Shown here: in pieces, positions 53,320-62,035 of the stretch
Numbering within the stretch: position 1 is the stretch's first letter
Layout: every line of letters starts with the position of its first letter
DNA from: JTS-RE37 sp041743425
GTDB taxonomy: Bacteria > Bacteroidota > Bacteroidia > Flavobacteriales > Flavobacteriaceae
DNA: 64,000 bases
Assembly: GCA_041743425.1 (NCBI GenBank)
Contig: JBGTMS010000103.1
Coordinates: 1-64,000, forward strand
Reading direction: 5' to 3'
Notes under the pieces: model-generated
Seen by the model: the letters and a program-made list of their open reading frames with translations, nothing else
What the model was told of the DNA's origin: nothing
The model's database searches: none
Position numbers and translations under genes: made by a program

Positions 53320-53562
53320 AATCTCCTTTTCTTACAATCCCGTTAATCGGTGGAAGCGGAAGGGATCACATCCGGATAGACAATCCAGGACAGGCAATTT
53401 ACCCCTTTAATATGGGCCAGATTGTTGCTGATTTTTATCGACTCATTTTTTATTAAAAGATTCTCAGGATCGGTTGGAACTCGACTGATAATTCAATAAA
53501 TTCCACAACTAATTGAGTCCGGATTCCGGATTGCGACCCACGTCGATTAAAAACCTGTTACA

Positions 53563-54834
53563 ATGAATCAGCATAATTCAAATCATATTTTTATGAGAAG
53601 GTCCTTTTGTCATTTGCTATTTTTCTTTTGCAGTCTGTTCCCCATTTCGTTAACAGCTCAGGGTCCCCTGCCGGTTGAAGATCGTCTCATTGGATTTTCC
53701 GCCGAAAGGCTTCAGCGTTATTCCGGTTTTCTGGAAGAAGAAGTGACCCAGAGCAGAATTCCGGGAGCGGTTTCAATGGTGATGCACCACGGCAGGATAG
53801 TTGATCAGTCTTCCTACGGCTTCAGCGATCTGAGCCGGCGGAAAAATATGAAAACGGATGACATCTTTCATCTGATGTCCATGACGAAACCCATTGTTAC
53901 AACTGCCTTTATGATGCTCTATGAAGAAGGTCATTTTCTTCTATCTGACCCCGTATCCAAATACCTCCCCGCTTGTAAGGGTGTAAAGGTGGCAAAGGAT
54001 GTGCAGGCCGGCACTGAGGGCGGTACTGTTGCGGCTGACCAGGAAATTACCATCCACCAGCTATTGACACATACAGCCGGCTTTTCTCATGGTCTTGGTG
54101 GTACGGAATTGGATAAGGAAGTATCTCGTGCACTCTATGCCGAACCTCATGAAAATATTGAGCAGCGCGTTCAGAGCCTCTTCCGGCTCCCCCTGGTAGG
54201 TCAACCTGGCGCGCAATGGAATTACAGTGCATCCCCCGATGTCCTGTCCTTGCTGATCGAGCATTTTTCCGGGATGACCACAGCGCAATTTTTACAGGAG
54301 CGATTATTCGGCCCCCTCGGTATGACTGACACCGGCTATAATATCCCGAAAGAGAAAAAGGAACGATGGGTGCCCGTACATGAAGTAGATAAAACTGGCA
54401 ACCTCATCGTTTCGGAACAGCAATTGCCTATCGAAGGAAATACGGTCTTTGGGGGAACTCATGGATTATTTTCAACGGCCGGCGACTATATGAAATTTTG
54501 CATGATGATGATCAACAAAGGAAATGCGAATGGCCAGCAATTTCTGAGTCCTAAAACGGTGGAGTTGATGACCACAAACAACGTGGGCGATTTATATCAG
54601 TCCCCGGGTCAGGGTTTCGGTCTGGGTTATGGGGTTACCACCAATTTAGCCCAAAGCGAAGCGATAGGGTCCGTAGGGCAGTACTATTGGAGCGGTGCCT
54701 ATTGTACATATTTTTTTATAGATCCGGAGGAAGACCTGGTCGTGATCCTTCTGAGCCAGTTGCAACCCTATAGCAATTATTACGGTGATAAAATGAGGCA
54801 ATTTGTCTACCAGGCTATGATTTCCGAAGAATGA
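53563..54834 (+). CDS. Secreted beta-lactamase-family serine hydrolase
   Basis: Class C beta-lactamase/DD-peptidase fold of 423 residues. The nucleophile motif is SMTK (in FHLMSMTKPIVTTAFMML, Ser about 107), the second motif YSASPD in place of Y-x-N, and the third region is around SGAYCTYFF. Such proteins are usually esterases or D-amino-acid peptidases rather than lactamases. The signal peptide is SFCHLLFFFCSLFPISLTAQ; the ATG at 53593 (MRRSFCHL) is an alternative start that removes a polar ten-residue leader. It stands alone between SRAP and the SGNH gene. Confidence 0.9.
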   Translation: MNQHNSNHIFMRRSFCHLLFFFCSLFPISLTAQGPLPVEDRLIGFSAERLQRYSGFLEEEVTQSRIPGAVSMVMHHGRIVDQSSYGFSDLSRRKNMKTDDIFHLMSMTKPIVTTAFMMLYEEGHFLLSDPVSKYLPACKGVKVAKDVQAGTEGGTVAADQEITIHQLLTHTAGFSHGLGGTELDKEVSRALYAEPHENIEQRVQSLFRLPLVGQPGAQWNYSASPDVLSLLIEHFSGMTTAQFLQERLFGPLGMTDTGYNIPKEKKERWVPVHEVDKTGNLIVSEQQLPIEGNTVFGGTHGLFSTAGDYMKFCMMMINKGNANGQQFLSPKTVELMTTNNVGDLYQSPGQGFGLGYGVTTNLAQSEAIGSVGQYYWSGAYCTYFFIDPEEDLVVILLSQLQPYSNYYGDKMRQFVYQAMISEE

Positions 54835-54973
54835 TGCTGCATCCTGCCGGATGTTCCACGGAACATGACTTATTTCATCGTTATATCAGAATCCGGCAGA
54901 TGTTCCCGCCAAATTTGTTCCATTTTGGCCAATCCCGGATTTAAGGTATCTTGGTTACAAATTTAAATTACAG

Positions 54974-55618
54974 ATGAGATACCTTGTATTCTTACTGCTA
55001 TTCTCTGCGACCATGTTGTTTGGACAGGATCCGCTGAGATTTGAGGATGAGGTCTCCGCCATTCAGAAAAAATACGATACCCTCTGGGACCCTTCTGCAA
55101 GGACCATTGTTTTTACCGGTAGTTCAAGTATCAGGATCTGGAATGCCCTTCCTGAACTTTTTCCCGGGCATCATGTGGTGAATACCGGGTTTGGTGGGTC
55201 ACAAGCTTCTGATCTGATTGCCTATACCGATTCACTTATATTAAAATACCATCCCTGGAAGGTATTTATATACGAAGGGGACAACGATTTGTGGGCAGGT
55301 AAAAGACCAGGACAGGTAATGAGGGATACTGAAGAAATTATCCGGGCCATCAAGGCAAATTACCCGGAGGCCCGCATTGTACTCATAAGTGCCAAACCAA
55401 GTATTTCAAGATGGAAGTTAAAGGGAAAATATCTTCGGCTTAACAGGAATTTCCAGCGGATCAGCCGCAGGGATTCTGCTGTCGATTATGCCAACATCTG
55501 GGATACCATGTTATTGGAGGGAAAAGTTCGGGCTGATATTTTTTTAGAGGATGGATTGCACATGAACAACAAGGGGTATGAATTATGGTATCCTGTAATT
55601 AAAAAATATATAGACTAA
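54974..55618 (+). CDS. Secreted SGNH/GDSL hydrolase
   Basis: Protein of 214 residues with a signal peptide (YLVFLLLFSATMLFGQ). SGNH blocks: block I TIVFTGSSSIRIW with the Ser, block II NTGFGGSQASDLIA, block III IYEGDNDLWAG with Asn, and block V FLEDGLHMNNKGYELW with Asp and His. It is probably an acetyl or lipid esterase of the envelope; the platelet-activating-factor acetylhydrolase-like group is nearest. The GH20 gene starts about 25 bases later, so it may deacetylate the same glycan. Start is the ATG at 54974. Confidence 0.9.
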   Translation: MRYLVFLLLFSATMLFGQDPLRFEDEVSAIQKKYDTLWDPSARTIVFTGSSSIRIWNALPELFPGHHVVNTGFGGSQASDLIAYTDSLILKYHPWKVFIYEGDNDLWAGKRPGQVMRDTEEIIRAIKANYPEARIVLISAKPSISRWKLKGKYLRLNRNFQRISRRDSAVDYANIWDTMLLEGKVRADIFLEDGLHMNNKGYELWYPVIKKYID

Positions 55619-55643
55619 AACTATAAATTAAAATTCTGTGTTT

Positions 55644-57275
55644 ATGAGTTCATATAAATTACACCCTGACAAATACTGCGTTTTCCTTCTTTTGATATCG
55701 GTTTGTTTGCTGTTTGCATGTAATGAAGAACGACGTAAAGAAATAAAGTTTCCATCTACGGATCTGACTAAAGCGGCGATGATCCCTAAACCTTTGAAAA
55801 TTACTCCCACCAACTCGGCTTTTGGCCTGGATCAGTTCACGGCGATTTATACCTCTCAGAATGCGGGTGGTTTTGAAGAGACTGGTCTGTTCCTGGCAGA
55901 AAAAATAAAAGAGTCGATCGGTTTAAATCTTTCGGTTAACAAATCAGATCCGGGAACGGTTGACCGGATAATTTATATTAACAGGGCAGACAGCACGGAA
56001 ATTGAGGGAACGGAGGCATACGTACTTACTGTAAATAATGACTCGGTAATTATTAATGCAGCAACTTCAGAAGGAGCCTTCCGGGCCGTTCAGACGCTTC
56101 GTCAGATCATACCTGACGTAAGTAATGATACCCTTGCGGAACATAACATATGGCCCATCCCATCTGGGAAAATCACAGACCGTCCGAATTTTGGATACCG
56201 CAGTTCCATGCTCGATGTAGCCAGGCACTTCTTCAGTGTTGAGGATGTCAAGCACTATATTGACCTTCTTGCCTATTACAAAATAAACACGCTCCACCTG
56301 CACCTCTCGGACGACCAGGGATGGCGCATTGAAATTAAATCATGGCCAAAACTTACAACGATTGGGGGCAGCACAGAAGTCGGTGGGGCTGCAGGTGGCT
56401 TTTATACTCAGGAAGAATATAAAGAGATTGTTGCCTATGCCATGGCGCATTACATGACCGTCGTTCCGGAGATAGACATGCCCGGGCATACGAACGCTGC
56501 TTCAGTGTCCTATCCTTTCCTGAATGGAAATGGGAAAACTCCTGAACTTTATGAAGGAACCCAGGTGGGCTTCAGCACTTTTGATACCCGGAAGGATACG
56601 GTCTACGCCTTTATAGATGATGTTATTCGGGAAATTACCGAGATGTCCCCGGGGCCCTATTTTCATATAGGGGGAGATGAAAGCCATGTTACAAAAAAAG
56701 CCGATTATATCTATTTTGTAAATAGGGTCGAAAAAATAGTTCAGAAATACGGCAAACGCATGATCGGATGGGATGAAGTGGCAACTGCGGATGTCAGCAA
56801 TTCTTCAGTGGCTCAATTCTGGTCCAGCGAGGAAAATGCCAACCTGGCGGTGGCCAAGGGTATGAAGGTGATCGTTTCACCCGCCAAAAAAGCGTATCTG
56901 GATATGCAGTACGACAGCCTTTCCAAATTCGGTTTACACTGGGCTGCCTATATTCCGGTAGATACCGCATACGTCTGGAATCCTGAAAAATATGCCCAGG
57001 CTCTGACACCCGAAAATATCCTGGGAGTGGAAGCCCCCCTCTGGTCCGAAACCATAAGCAGCATAGAGGAATTGGAATACCTGGCTTTCCCAAGGGTGAT
57101 CGGCTACTCTGAATTAAGCTGGAGCACCGCTGAAAACAGGGACTGGGAACACTACAAAGACCGTCTTGCCCGTCAGGGGCCGTATCTGGACAGGATGAAC
57201 GTCAACTACTACGCTTCAGATAAAATAGATTGGCAGGAGAGCAAGTATACCTATAAGGATATTAAAAAAGATTAA
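55644..57275 (+). CDS. Beta-N-acetylhexosaminidase, GH20, lipoprotein
   Basis: Family 20 hexosaminidase of about 543 residues that removes terminal GlcNAc or GalNAc from glycans, as in chitin or glycoprotein breakdown. A lipoprotein signal (LISVCLLFACNEE) is followed by the GH20b domain (IPKPLKITPTNSAF), then the barrel: RSSMLDVARHFFSVEDVKHYID, LHLHLSDDQGWRIEI, VVPEIDMPGHTNAA and the catalytic Asp-Glu pair in YFHIGGDESHV, then WSSEENANLA. It lies directly behind the SGNH esterase gene. The ATG at 55644 is chosen over the GTG at 55638. Confidence 0.95.
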   Translation: MSSYKLHPDKYCVFLLLISVCLLFACNEERRKEIKFPSTDLTKAAMIPKPLKITPTNSAFGLDQFTAIYTSQNAGGFEETGLFLAEKIKESIGLNLSVNKSDPGTVDRIIYINRADSTEIEGTEAYVLTVNNDSVIINAATSEGAFRAVQTLRQIIPDVSNDTLAEHNIWPIPSGKITDRPNFGYRSSMLDVARHFFSVEDVKHYIDLLAYYKINTLHLHLSDDQGWRIEIKSWPKLTTIGGSTEVGGAAGGFYTQEEYKEIVAYAMAHYMTVVPEIDMPGHTNAASVSYPFLNGNGKTPELYEGTQVGFSTFDTRKDTVYAFIDDVIREITEMSPGPYFHIGGDESHVTKKADYIYFVNRVEKIVQKYGKRMIGWDEVATADVSNSSVAQFWSSEENANLAVAKGMKVIVSPAKKAYLDMQYDSLSKFGLHWAAYIPVDTAYVWNPEKYAQALTPENILGVEAPLWSETISSIEELEYLAFPRVIGYSELSWSTAENRDWEHYKDRLARQGPYLDRMNVNYYASDKIDWQESKYTYKDIKKD

Positions 57276-57353
57276 AGGGATTTACTTCTACCTGAACACT
57301 GCGAGCCAATACGGGTTTGCGATCCGATGTCGGAAAAAATATTTTTACATTAT

Positions 57354-57384
57354 TTGCGCAAGCAGATACTTGCCTTTATATTTG
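57354..57384 (+). promoter_or_regulatory. Bacteroidota-type promoter for the ArsR-SRPBCC operon
   Basis: TTG (57354-57356) and TATATTTG (57377-57384) match the TTG / TAnnTTTG consensus exactly with a 20-base spacer; the ATG of the ArsR gene is 30 bases downstream. The best promoter match I found in the window. Confidence 0.65.
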
Positions 57385-57413
57385 TAATCAAAGGCTTCTT
57401 AAATTAAAGGACT

Positions 57414-57764
57414 ATGGAAATCAGAAGGGATGTTTATCAGGCTATCGCGGATCCCACCAGAAGGGAAATTCTGCAAGTGCTTGCATCGGGGGCTTGTAAT
57501 CTGAACACCCTGACCGAAAACTTTGAGATGAGTCGTCAGGCAATTTCCCTTCATGTAAAAATTCTAAGGGAGTGCGAGGTCATCTCCGTAAGGAAACAGG
57601 GAAGGGATCGGATTTGTGAGATCCAGCCACAATCTCTGAGGGAAGTTCACCAATGGGCCGATCAATTCAGGACTTTTTGGACAGAAAAACTGAAAGCACT
57701 TCAATTTGTATTGGAGCACGACAGCGATTTGGTTGGAAAATCGGCGGAGCCAAAATCCTATTAA
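57414..57764 (+). CDS. ArsR/SmtB-family transcription regulator
   Basis: Winged-helix repressor of 116 residues: YQAIADPTRREILQVLA, then the recognition helix region MSRQAISLHVKILRECEVI and the wing VRKQGRDRICEI. No metal-binding cysteine motif, so it is of the non-metal branch often paired with an SRPBCC gene. Its own operator is likely the promoter region upstream. The SRPBCC gene follows 12 bases after the stop in an operon. Start is the ATG at 57414. Confidence 0.92.
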   Translation: MEIRRDVYQAIADPTRREILQVLASGACNLNTLTENFEMSRQAISLHVKILRECEVISVRKQGRDRICEIQPQSLREVHQWADQFRTFWTEKLKALQFVLEHDSDLVGKSAEPKSY

Positions 57765-57776
57765 AACTAAGATAAA

Positions 57777-58217
57777 ATGAAAGCAGTTATTGTAGAGGAA
57801 ACGTTTAATGCCGATGTCAAAAAAGTCTGGATCGCACTTACGGAGAAAGCGCAGATGAAAAAGTGGTATTTTGACCTTTCTGATTTTAAAGCCGAACCAG
57901 GCTTTGAATTTACATTCAGCGGAAAAGGTAGTAAAGGAGAACTTTTTGTACACCTGTGCAAGGTCACCGAGGTTATTCCGCTGAAAAAAATACAATATAG
58001 TTGGGAGTATGAAAATAGGGAAGGTTATTCCACAGTTACCTTCGAGTTATTTGAAATTAATAAGGGCACCACAGTGAAAGTTACCCATACCGGTCTCGAT
58101 TCCTTTCCGAAGGGGCATCCCGATTTTGCGCCGGAAAGTTTTCAGAAAGGCTGGAATTCGCTGATCAGGGAAGCGCTGCGCGGTTATCTTGAAAACACCA
58201 ACAATGTGGAGCGATAA
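57777..58217 (+). CDS. SRPBCC/AHSA1-domain protein
   Basis: Small cytoplasmic protein of 146 residues with the Bet v 1-like fold: VEETFNADVKKVWIALTEKAQMKKWYF, the strand VHLCKVTEVIPLKKIQYSWEY and TVKVTHTGLDSFP. AHSA1-type proteins bind hydrophobic ligands; the ligand is unknown here. It follows its ArsR partner, a frequent pair in bacteria, so the regulator likely controls it. Start is the ATG at 57777. Confidence 0.92.
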   Translation: MKAVIVEETFNADVKKVWIALTEKAQMKKWYFDLSDFKAEPGFEFTFSGKGSKGELFVHLCKVTEVIPLKKIQYSWEYENREGYSTVTFELFEINKGTTVKVTHTGLDSFPKGHPDFAPESFQKGWNSLIREALRGYLENTNNVER

Positions 58218-58296
58218 CCGCTGCGATTTTACGTGATCTACATACGGTTTCACTCAGCTATCTTGCGCATGTCAAAGATATCGTACAGCAGATGTT

Positions 58297-58755
58297 TTAC
58301 TCTTCTTCCCCGCGATCTGCCTGTCGAGCAACGTCATCGCCGTCAGGCCCAGTTGTTTCGGAGTCGTCAGCAAAATCAGTTATTCCGTGCTCCGTAAGTA
58401 GATTATACCACTGGACCACTTTTTTAATATCGCTGGTATACACCCTGTCTTCATCGTAATCCGGCAGGACTTCAAAGAAATAGGCCTCCAATTGCAACTT
58501 GTCATCTTTATGACTGACAGGTGTTTTCCCTCCATTCTCTTTCTTATGAATCAGTAAGAAAACTTCTCTGAGAGGTAGCTCTTTTTCCAGGGTATAGATC
58601 GCTATCTCTGATAAAACACTAACATTACTTCGCATACCAACAGTCATCTTTTTTCCGTCAAGCAGCGACTCCGCCACAAAACCTGAACGGGTTTGTGTCA
58701 GTAATTTATAAAGACCGGGTTTACCGGCAATTGATAAAATCTTATCTAGTTTCAT
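58297..58755 (-). CDS. DUF5606 protein
   Basis: Protein of 152 residues: MKLDKILSIAGKPGLYKLLTQTRSGFVAESL at the start, then a second part (PLREVFLLIHKKENGGKTPV, DYDEDRVYTSDIKKVVQWYN) and an acidic tail. This family is almost confined to Bacteroidota and lacks a known function. It is third in a run ruvX-def-DUF5606 (110 bases after def), which in relatives I recall continues with mazG. Start is the ATG at 58755. Confidence 0.9.
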   Translation of the reverse strand: MKLDKILSIAGKPGLYKLLTQTRSGFVAESLLDGKKMTVGMRSNVSVLSEIAIYTLEKELPLREVFLLIHKKENGGKTPVSHKDDKLQLEAYFFEVLPDYDEDRVYTSDIKKVVQWYNLLTEHGITDFADDSETTGPDGDDVARQADRGEEE

Positions 58756-58864
58756 TTACACTATAAAATTTGAATCAAAATAGAAATTTAGTATCCCCTA
58801 AAATACGCTGTAAAACTCCGGCCTTGCCTGCGACATATTCGCAACTTAACTTATGACAGGCAAA

Positions 58865-59455
58865 TCATCGTCCTTTTTTCAAAAGCGGAAAGCGCATCTT
58901 GTATTCAACATCGATGTTGCCTTTTGATATATTCAAAAGTTTCCCCTTCAGCAGTCTTTTTTTTAAGCTGGAAATTTTGTCTGTAAACAGAATTCCCTCA
59001 ATATGATCGTATTCATGCTGAATTACCCGGGCCAGCAGCCCTGTGTAAGTCGCACGGCTGCTATTAAAGTTTTCGTCCAGAAAGGTCAGGGTGATCGTAT
59101 CCTTTCTGGTTACATCCTCATGTATATCCGGAATGCTTAGGCATCCCTCGTTAAAGGCCCAGTTGTTGCCGGATTCCTCATCCATTCTGGCATTGATAAA
59201 TACCTTTTTAAAGCTTCTGAGAAATTCCTGTTCTTCCTGAGGTAAATTTTCATCTTCACTGAAAGGCTGGGTATCAATTACGAAAATACGTAGTGCTACT
59301 CCAACTTGCGGGGCAGCGAGTCCAAGTCCGTTGGCCTTATACATTGTCTCCCACATATTCGTGATAAGGTCTGAAAGTCCGGGATGGTCTTTATCTACCG
59401 GAGTGGCTTCTTTTCGCAATACAGGATCGCCATAAGCGACAATAGGTAATGTCAT
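58865..59455 (-). CDS. def: Peptide deformylase
   Basis: Iron-dependent enzyme of 196 residues that removes the formyl group from nascent proteins. The three motifs are all present: GLGLAAPQVG, EGCLSIP and QHEYDHIEG. The N-terminus MTLPIVAYGDPVLRKEATPV and the conserved end FPLLKKGR fit the Bacteroidota type, and the 14-residue loop with SEDENLPQEEQEF is usual there. It begins one base after ruvX, so the two are translationally coupled. Confidence 0.97.
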   Translation of the reverse strand: MTLPIVAYGDPVLRKEATPVDKDHPGLSDLITNMWETMYKANGLGLAAPQVGVALRIFVIDTQPFSEDENLPQEEQEFLRSFKKVFINARMDEESGNNWAFNEGCLSIPDIHEDVTRKDTITLTFLDENFNSSRATYTGLLARVIQHEYDHIEGILFTDKISSLKKRLLKGKLLNISKGNIDVEYKMRFPLLKKGR

Positions 59456-59456
59456 G

Positions 59457-59870
59457 CTACTGAATACGATTTAAATACGATTGCAGAATTAATGTGGCAC
59501 TGATCTCATCAATGAGGGCTTTGTTTCTCCGATGTTTTTTTTTTAAACCTCCTTCTATCATGCTATGGACGGCCATGACTGATGTAAATCGTTCATCCTG
59601 ACGCTTTACGGGAATCTCCGGAAATTTCAATGCACATACTTTTAAAAATACATGGATCATTCTTTCGGAATCCGAGGGTGTATTATCCATTTGTCTCGGA
59701 GCTCCTACTATAAGTAATTCCACTTCTTCTCTCAGGAGGTATGATTCAAGAAATGGGATAAGATCTGAGGTCTTGACAGTGGTCAGACCAGAAGCAATTA
59801 GCTTCAGTTCATCCGTTACAGCTATGCCGGTTCGTATCTTCCCATAATCCAAGGCCATCAACCTGCCCAC
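59457..59870 (-). CDS. ruvX: Putative Holliday junction resolvase / pre-16S rRNA nuclease RuvX
   Basis: RNase H-like YqgF nuclease of about 137 residues, probably processing the 5' end of 16S rRNA. Metal residues are in LMALDYGKIRTGIAVTD (Asp), the VELLIVGAPRQMDNTPSD loop, RQDERFTSV (Glu) and KALIDEISATLILQSYL (Asp). The GTG at 59870 (product MGRLMALDYG) is preferred over the ATG at 59897, because a perfect -7 element (TATTTTTG, 59891-59884) lies between the two. def follows with a one-base gap. It is divergent from dapD. Confidence 0.93.
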   Translation of the reverse strand: MGRLMALDYGKIRTGIAVTDELKLIASGLTTVKTSDLIPFLESYLLREEVELLIVGAPRQMDNTPSDSERMIHVFLKVCALKFPEIPVKRQDERFTSVMAVHSMIEGGLKKKHRRNKALIDEISATLILQSYLNRIQ

Positions 59871-59883
59871 CTGCTTTTTTTTG

Positions 59884-59891
59884 CAAAAATA
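59884..59891 (-). promoter_or_regulatory. Candidate -7 element for ruvX
   Basis: TATTTTTG on the minus strand matches TAnnTTTG exactly, about 14 bases before the GTG at 59870. No TTG is seen at the -33 spacing. It would lie inside the coding region if the ATG at 59897 were used. Confidence 0.35.
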
Positions 59892-59968
59892 ACCCATAAT
59901 TTGTTATAGCTATAAAATTCAGCCGCAATATTATATGGGAGCATGTATCTTTACGGAAATTAAATAGA

Positions 59969-60784
59969 ATGAAGGAATTGCAGCAGCGTATTGAGAGGGC
60001 CTGGGAAAATCGTGACCTGTTAGGGGAAGAGGCAACCCAGGACGCCATCCGGCAGGCAATCCAGCTGATCGATGAAGGTGTATTACGTTGTGCAGAACCA
60101 ACCGGAAACGGGTGGCTTATAAATGAGTGGATCAAAAAGGCGGTGATCTTGTATTTTCCTATACAGAAAATGGAAACCCAGGAAGTGGGTATCCTTGAAT
60201 TTCATGACAAAATCCCTTTAAAAAAAGGGTATGCCGCCAAAGGTATCCGGGTAGTACCCCACGCCATCGCCCGGCATGGATCGTATATTGCGTCGGGGAC
60301 GATCCTGATGCCCTCCTATATCAATATAGGAGCATATGTCGATGAAGGTACTATGGTAGATACCTGGGCCACCGTGGGAAGTTGCGCCCAGATTGGAAAG
60401 AATGTACATCTCAGCGGAGGCGTTGGCATAGGCGGTGTTTTGGAACCCTTACAGGCCGCTCCTGTGATAATTGAAGATAATGCCTTTATCGGAAGCCGAT
60501 GTATTGTTGTTGAAGGGGTCAGGATAGAAAAAGAAGCGGTACTGGGAGCCAATGTAGTTCTTACGGGATCGACGAAGATCATTGATGTTAGCGGGGAGGA
60601 GCCGGTCGAAACCAAAGGCCTGATTCCGGCCCGTTCGGTGGTTATTCCCGGCAGCTATCCCAAAAAATTTCCAGCCGGTGAATATCAGGTTCCCTGTGCG
60701 CTGATCATTGGAAAAAGAAAGGAGAGTACAAATAAAAAGACCTCTCTGAATGAGGCCCTTAGAGAATACAAAGTATCCGTCTGA
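59969..60784 (+). CDS. dapD: 2,3,4,5-tetrahydropyridine-2,6-dicarboxylate N-succinyltransferase
   Basis: DapD, 271 residues, transfers succinyl from succinyl-CoA to tetrahydrodipicolinate in the meso-diaminopimelate and lysine pathway. An alpha-helical N-terminal domain (ELQQRIERAWENRDLL) precedes a left-handed beta helix of hexapeptide repeats: ILMPSYINIGAYVDEGTMVDTWATVGSCAQIGKNVHLSGGVGIGG, then GSRCIVVEGVRIEKEAVLGANVV. The C-terminal ALIIGKRKEST region is typical. Divergent from ruvX-def; TATCTTTA at 59946 is a possible -7 element. Start is the ATG at 59969. Confidence 0.97.
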   Translation: MKELQQRIERAWENRDLLGEEATQDAIRQAIQLIDEGVLRCAEPTGNGWLINEWIKKAVILYFPIQKMETQEVGILEFHDKIPLKKGYAAKGIRVVPHAIARHGSYIASGTILMPSYINIGAYVDEGTMVDTWATVGSCAQIGKNVHLSGGVGIGGVLEPLQAAPVIIEDNAFIGSRCIVVEGVRIEKEAVLGANVVLTGSTKIIDVSGEEPVETKGLIPARSVVIPGSYPKKFPAGEYQVPCALIIGKRKESTNKKTSLNEALREYKVSV

Positions 60785-60879
60785 AGTGCCCCATTGAAAA
60801 ACTTCCGGTCTGCCTCCAGCCTCCGGTTTTGGTTTTGATCGCGTTCAACTCCTGCCAATGTGAAATTTAAGTTTCCTTC

Positions 60880-61959
60880 ATGAAAGTCTTGATCATACAG
60901 CAAAAAATGATTGGGGATGTACTGGTGAGTTCATTGCTCTGCGAACATCTCCGGCTGCATATTCCGCAGGCCGTTATTCATTACCTTGTCAATGAACATA
61001 CCACGGCCGTTGTAGAGAATAATCCATTCATTGACCAATTGCAGATTTACAAAAAGGAGTTTCGGAAAAAACCCGCTGCATTTTTCTTCTTTTTACGTAA
61101 AATTTCACGCGAAAAATACGATGTGGTAATTGATATTTATGCAAAACCTGAAAGCAGGCTTATCACCGTATTTTCAGGAGCGCGCATCAGGATATCCTAC
61201 CACAAAGGAATCTTAGGGATGTTGTACACGCACCTGCTACCCATTAATTCAAAAAAATCTGACAACAATGATACAACCATAGAAGACAGATTAAGCCTGT
61301 TGGGGCCCATCCTGCATAAGCTCCCGGATCCGAAACTGCGACCAAGGATTTTTTTGGCTCCTGAAGAAATTAAAGTGGCTGCGGAATTTTTGACAACCCA
61401 TGGCCTAACCCCCGAAGGTCCTAAAATAATGGTTGGGATCATAGGGAGTGATCCCTCTAAAACATATCCCCTAGCCTATATGGCCCGTCTGATGGACTTT
61501 TTGGTAAGACATTCTAATGCCACCCTGTTATTAAATTATATGCCATCGCAGCAAAAACAGGCAGAAGCGCTATACCGGCTCTGTCATCAGACAACACAAA
61601 AGTACCTCCTTATGGATGCCTTTTTACCAGATCTGCGCAAGTTTCTGGCCGTTCTGTTCCACTGCAATTGTTATGTGGGAAACGAAGGCGGGAGCGTGAA
61701 TATGGCAAAGGCGCTGGGCATTCCTACTTTTGCCGTGTTTTCTCCATGGATACACAAAAAGGGTTGGCATACATATGCGGATCATTTAAATATCGGTGTG
61801 CACCTCCAGGACTATTTTCCGGAAGAATTAAATGCTTTGGATCAAAAAGAAGTTAAAAAAGAATTCGACCGTCTTTACCACTTGCTTGAACCCAGTCTGT
61901 TTGAAGGAGAACTTCTGACATTTTTACAGGCAACCCGAACCTTTTCTGCACCTGGATAA
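60880..61959 (+). CDS. Glycosyltransferase family 9 (heptosyltransferase-like)
   Basis: Protein of 359 residues in the ADP-heptose:LPS heptosyltransferase family: VLIIQQKMIGDVLVSSLLCEHLR at the start, YDVVIDIYAKPESRLITVFSGARIRISY in the first domain and GNEGGSVNMAKALGIPTFAVFSPW in the donor-binding domain. The second part has VGIIGSDPSKTYPL near residue 188. It adds a sugar, probably to the lipopolysaccharide core. The next gene, 76 bases downstream, is another glycosyltransferase, so they may share a role in surface glycan synthesis. Start is the ATG at 60880. Confidence 0.93.
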   Translation: MKVLIIQQKMIGDVLVSSLLCEHLRLHIPQAVIHYLVNEHTTAVVENNPFIDQLQIYKKEFRKKPAAFFFFLRKISREKYDVVIDIYAKPESRLITVFSGARIRISYHKGILGMLYTHLLPINSKKSDNNDTTIEDRLSLLGPILHKLPDPKLRPRIFLAPEEIKVAAEFLTTHGLTPEGPKIMVGIIGSDPSKTYPLAYMARLMDFLVRHSNATLLLNYMPSQQKQAEALYRLCHQTTQKYLLMDAFLPDLRKFLAVLFHCNCYVGNEGGSVNMAKALGIPTFAVFSPWIHKKGWHTYADHLNIGVHLQDYFPEELNALDQKEVKKEFDRLYHLLEPSLFEGELLTFLQATRTFSAPG

Positions 61960-62008
61960 GCATCCATCGCTGTCTGAGAGGCTCTGGAGTATCTCCGTAT
62001 CTTTTCCT

Positions 62009-62016
62009 TACTTTTG
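62009..62016 (+). promoter_or_regulatory. Candidate -7 element for the GT4-GT2 gene
   Basis: TACTTTTG matches TAnnTTTG exactly and lies 20 bases before the ATG at 62036. A CTG at 61984 is 22 bases upstream, longer than usual. Confidence 0.35.
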
Positions 62017-62035
62017 ACCTTTAGAAATCAATGAT

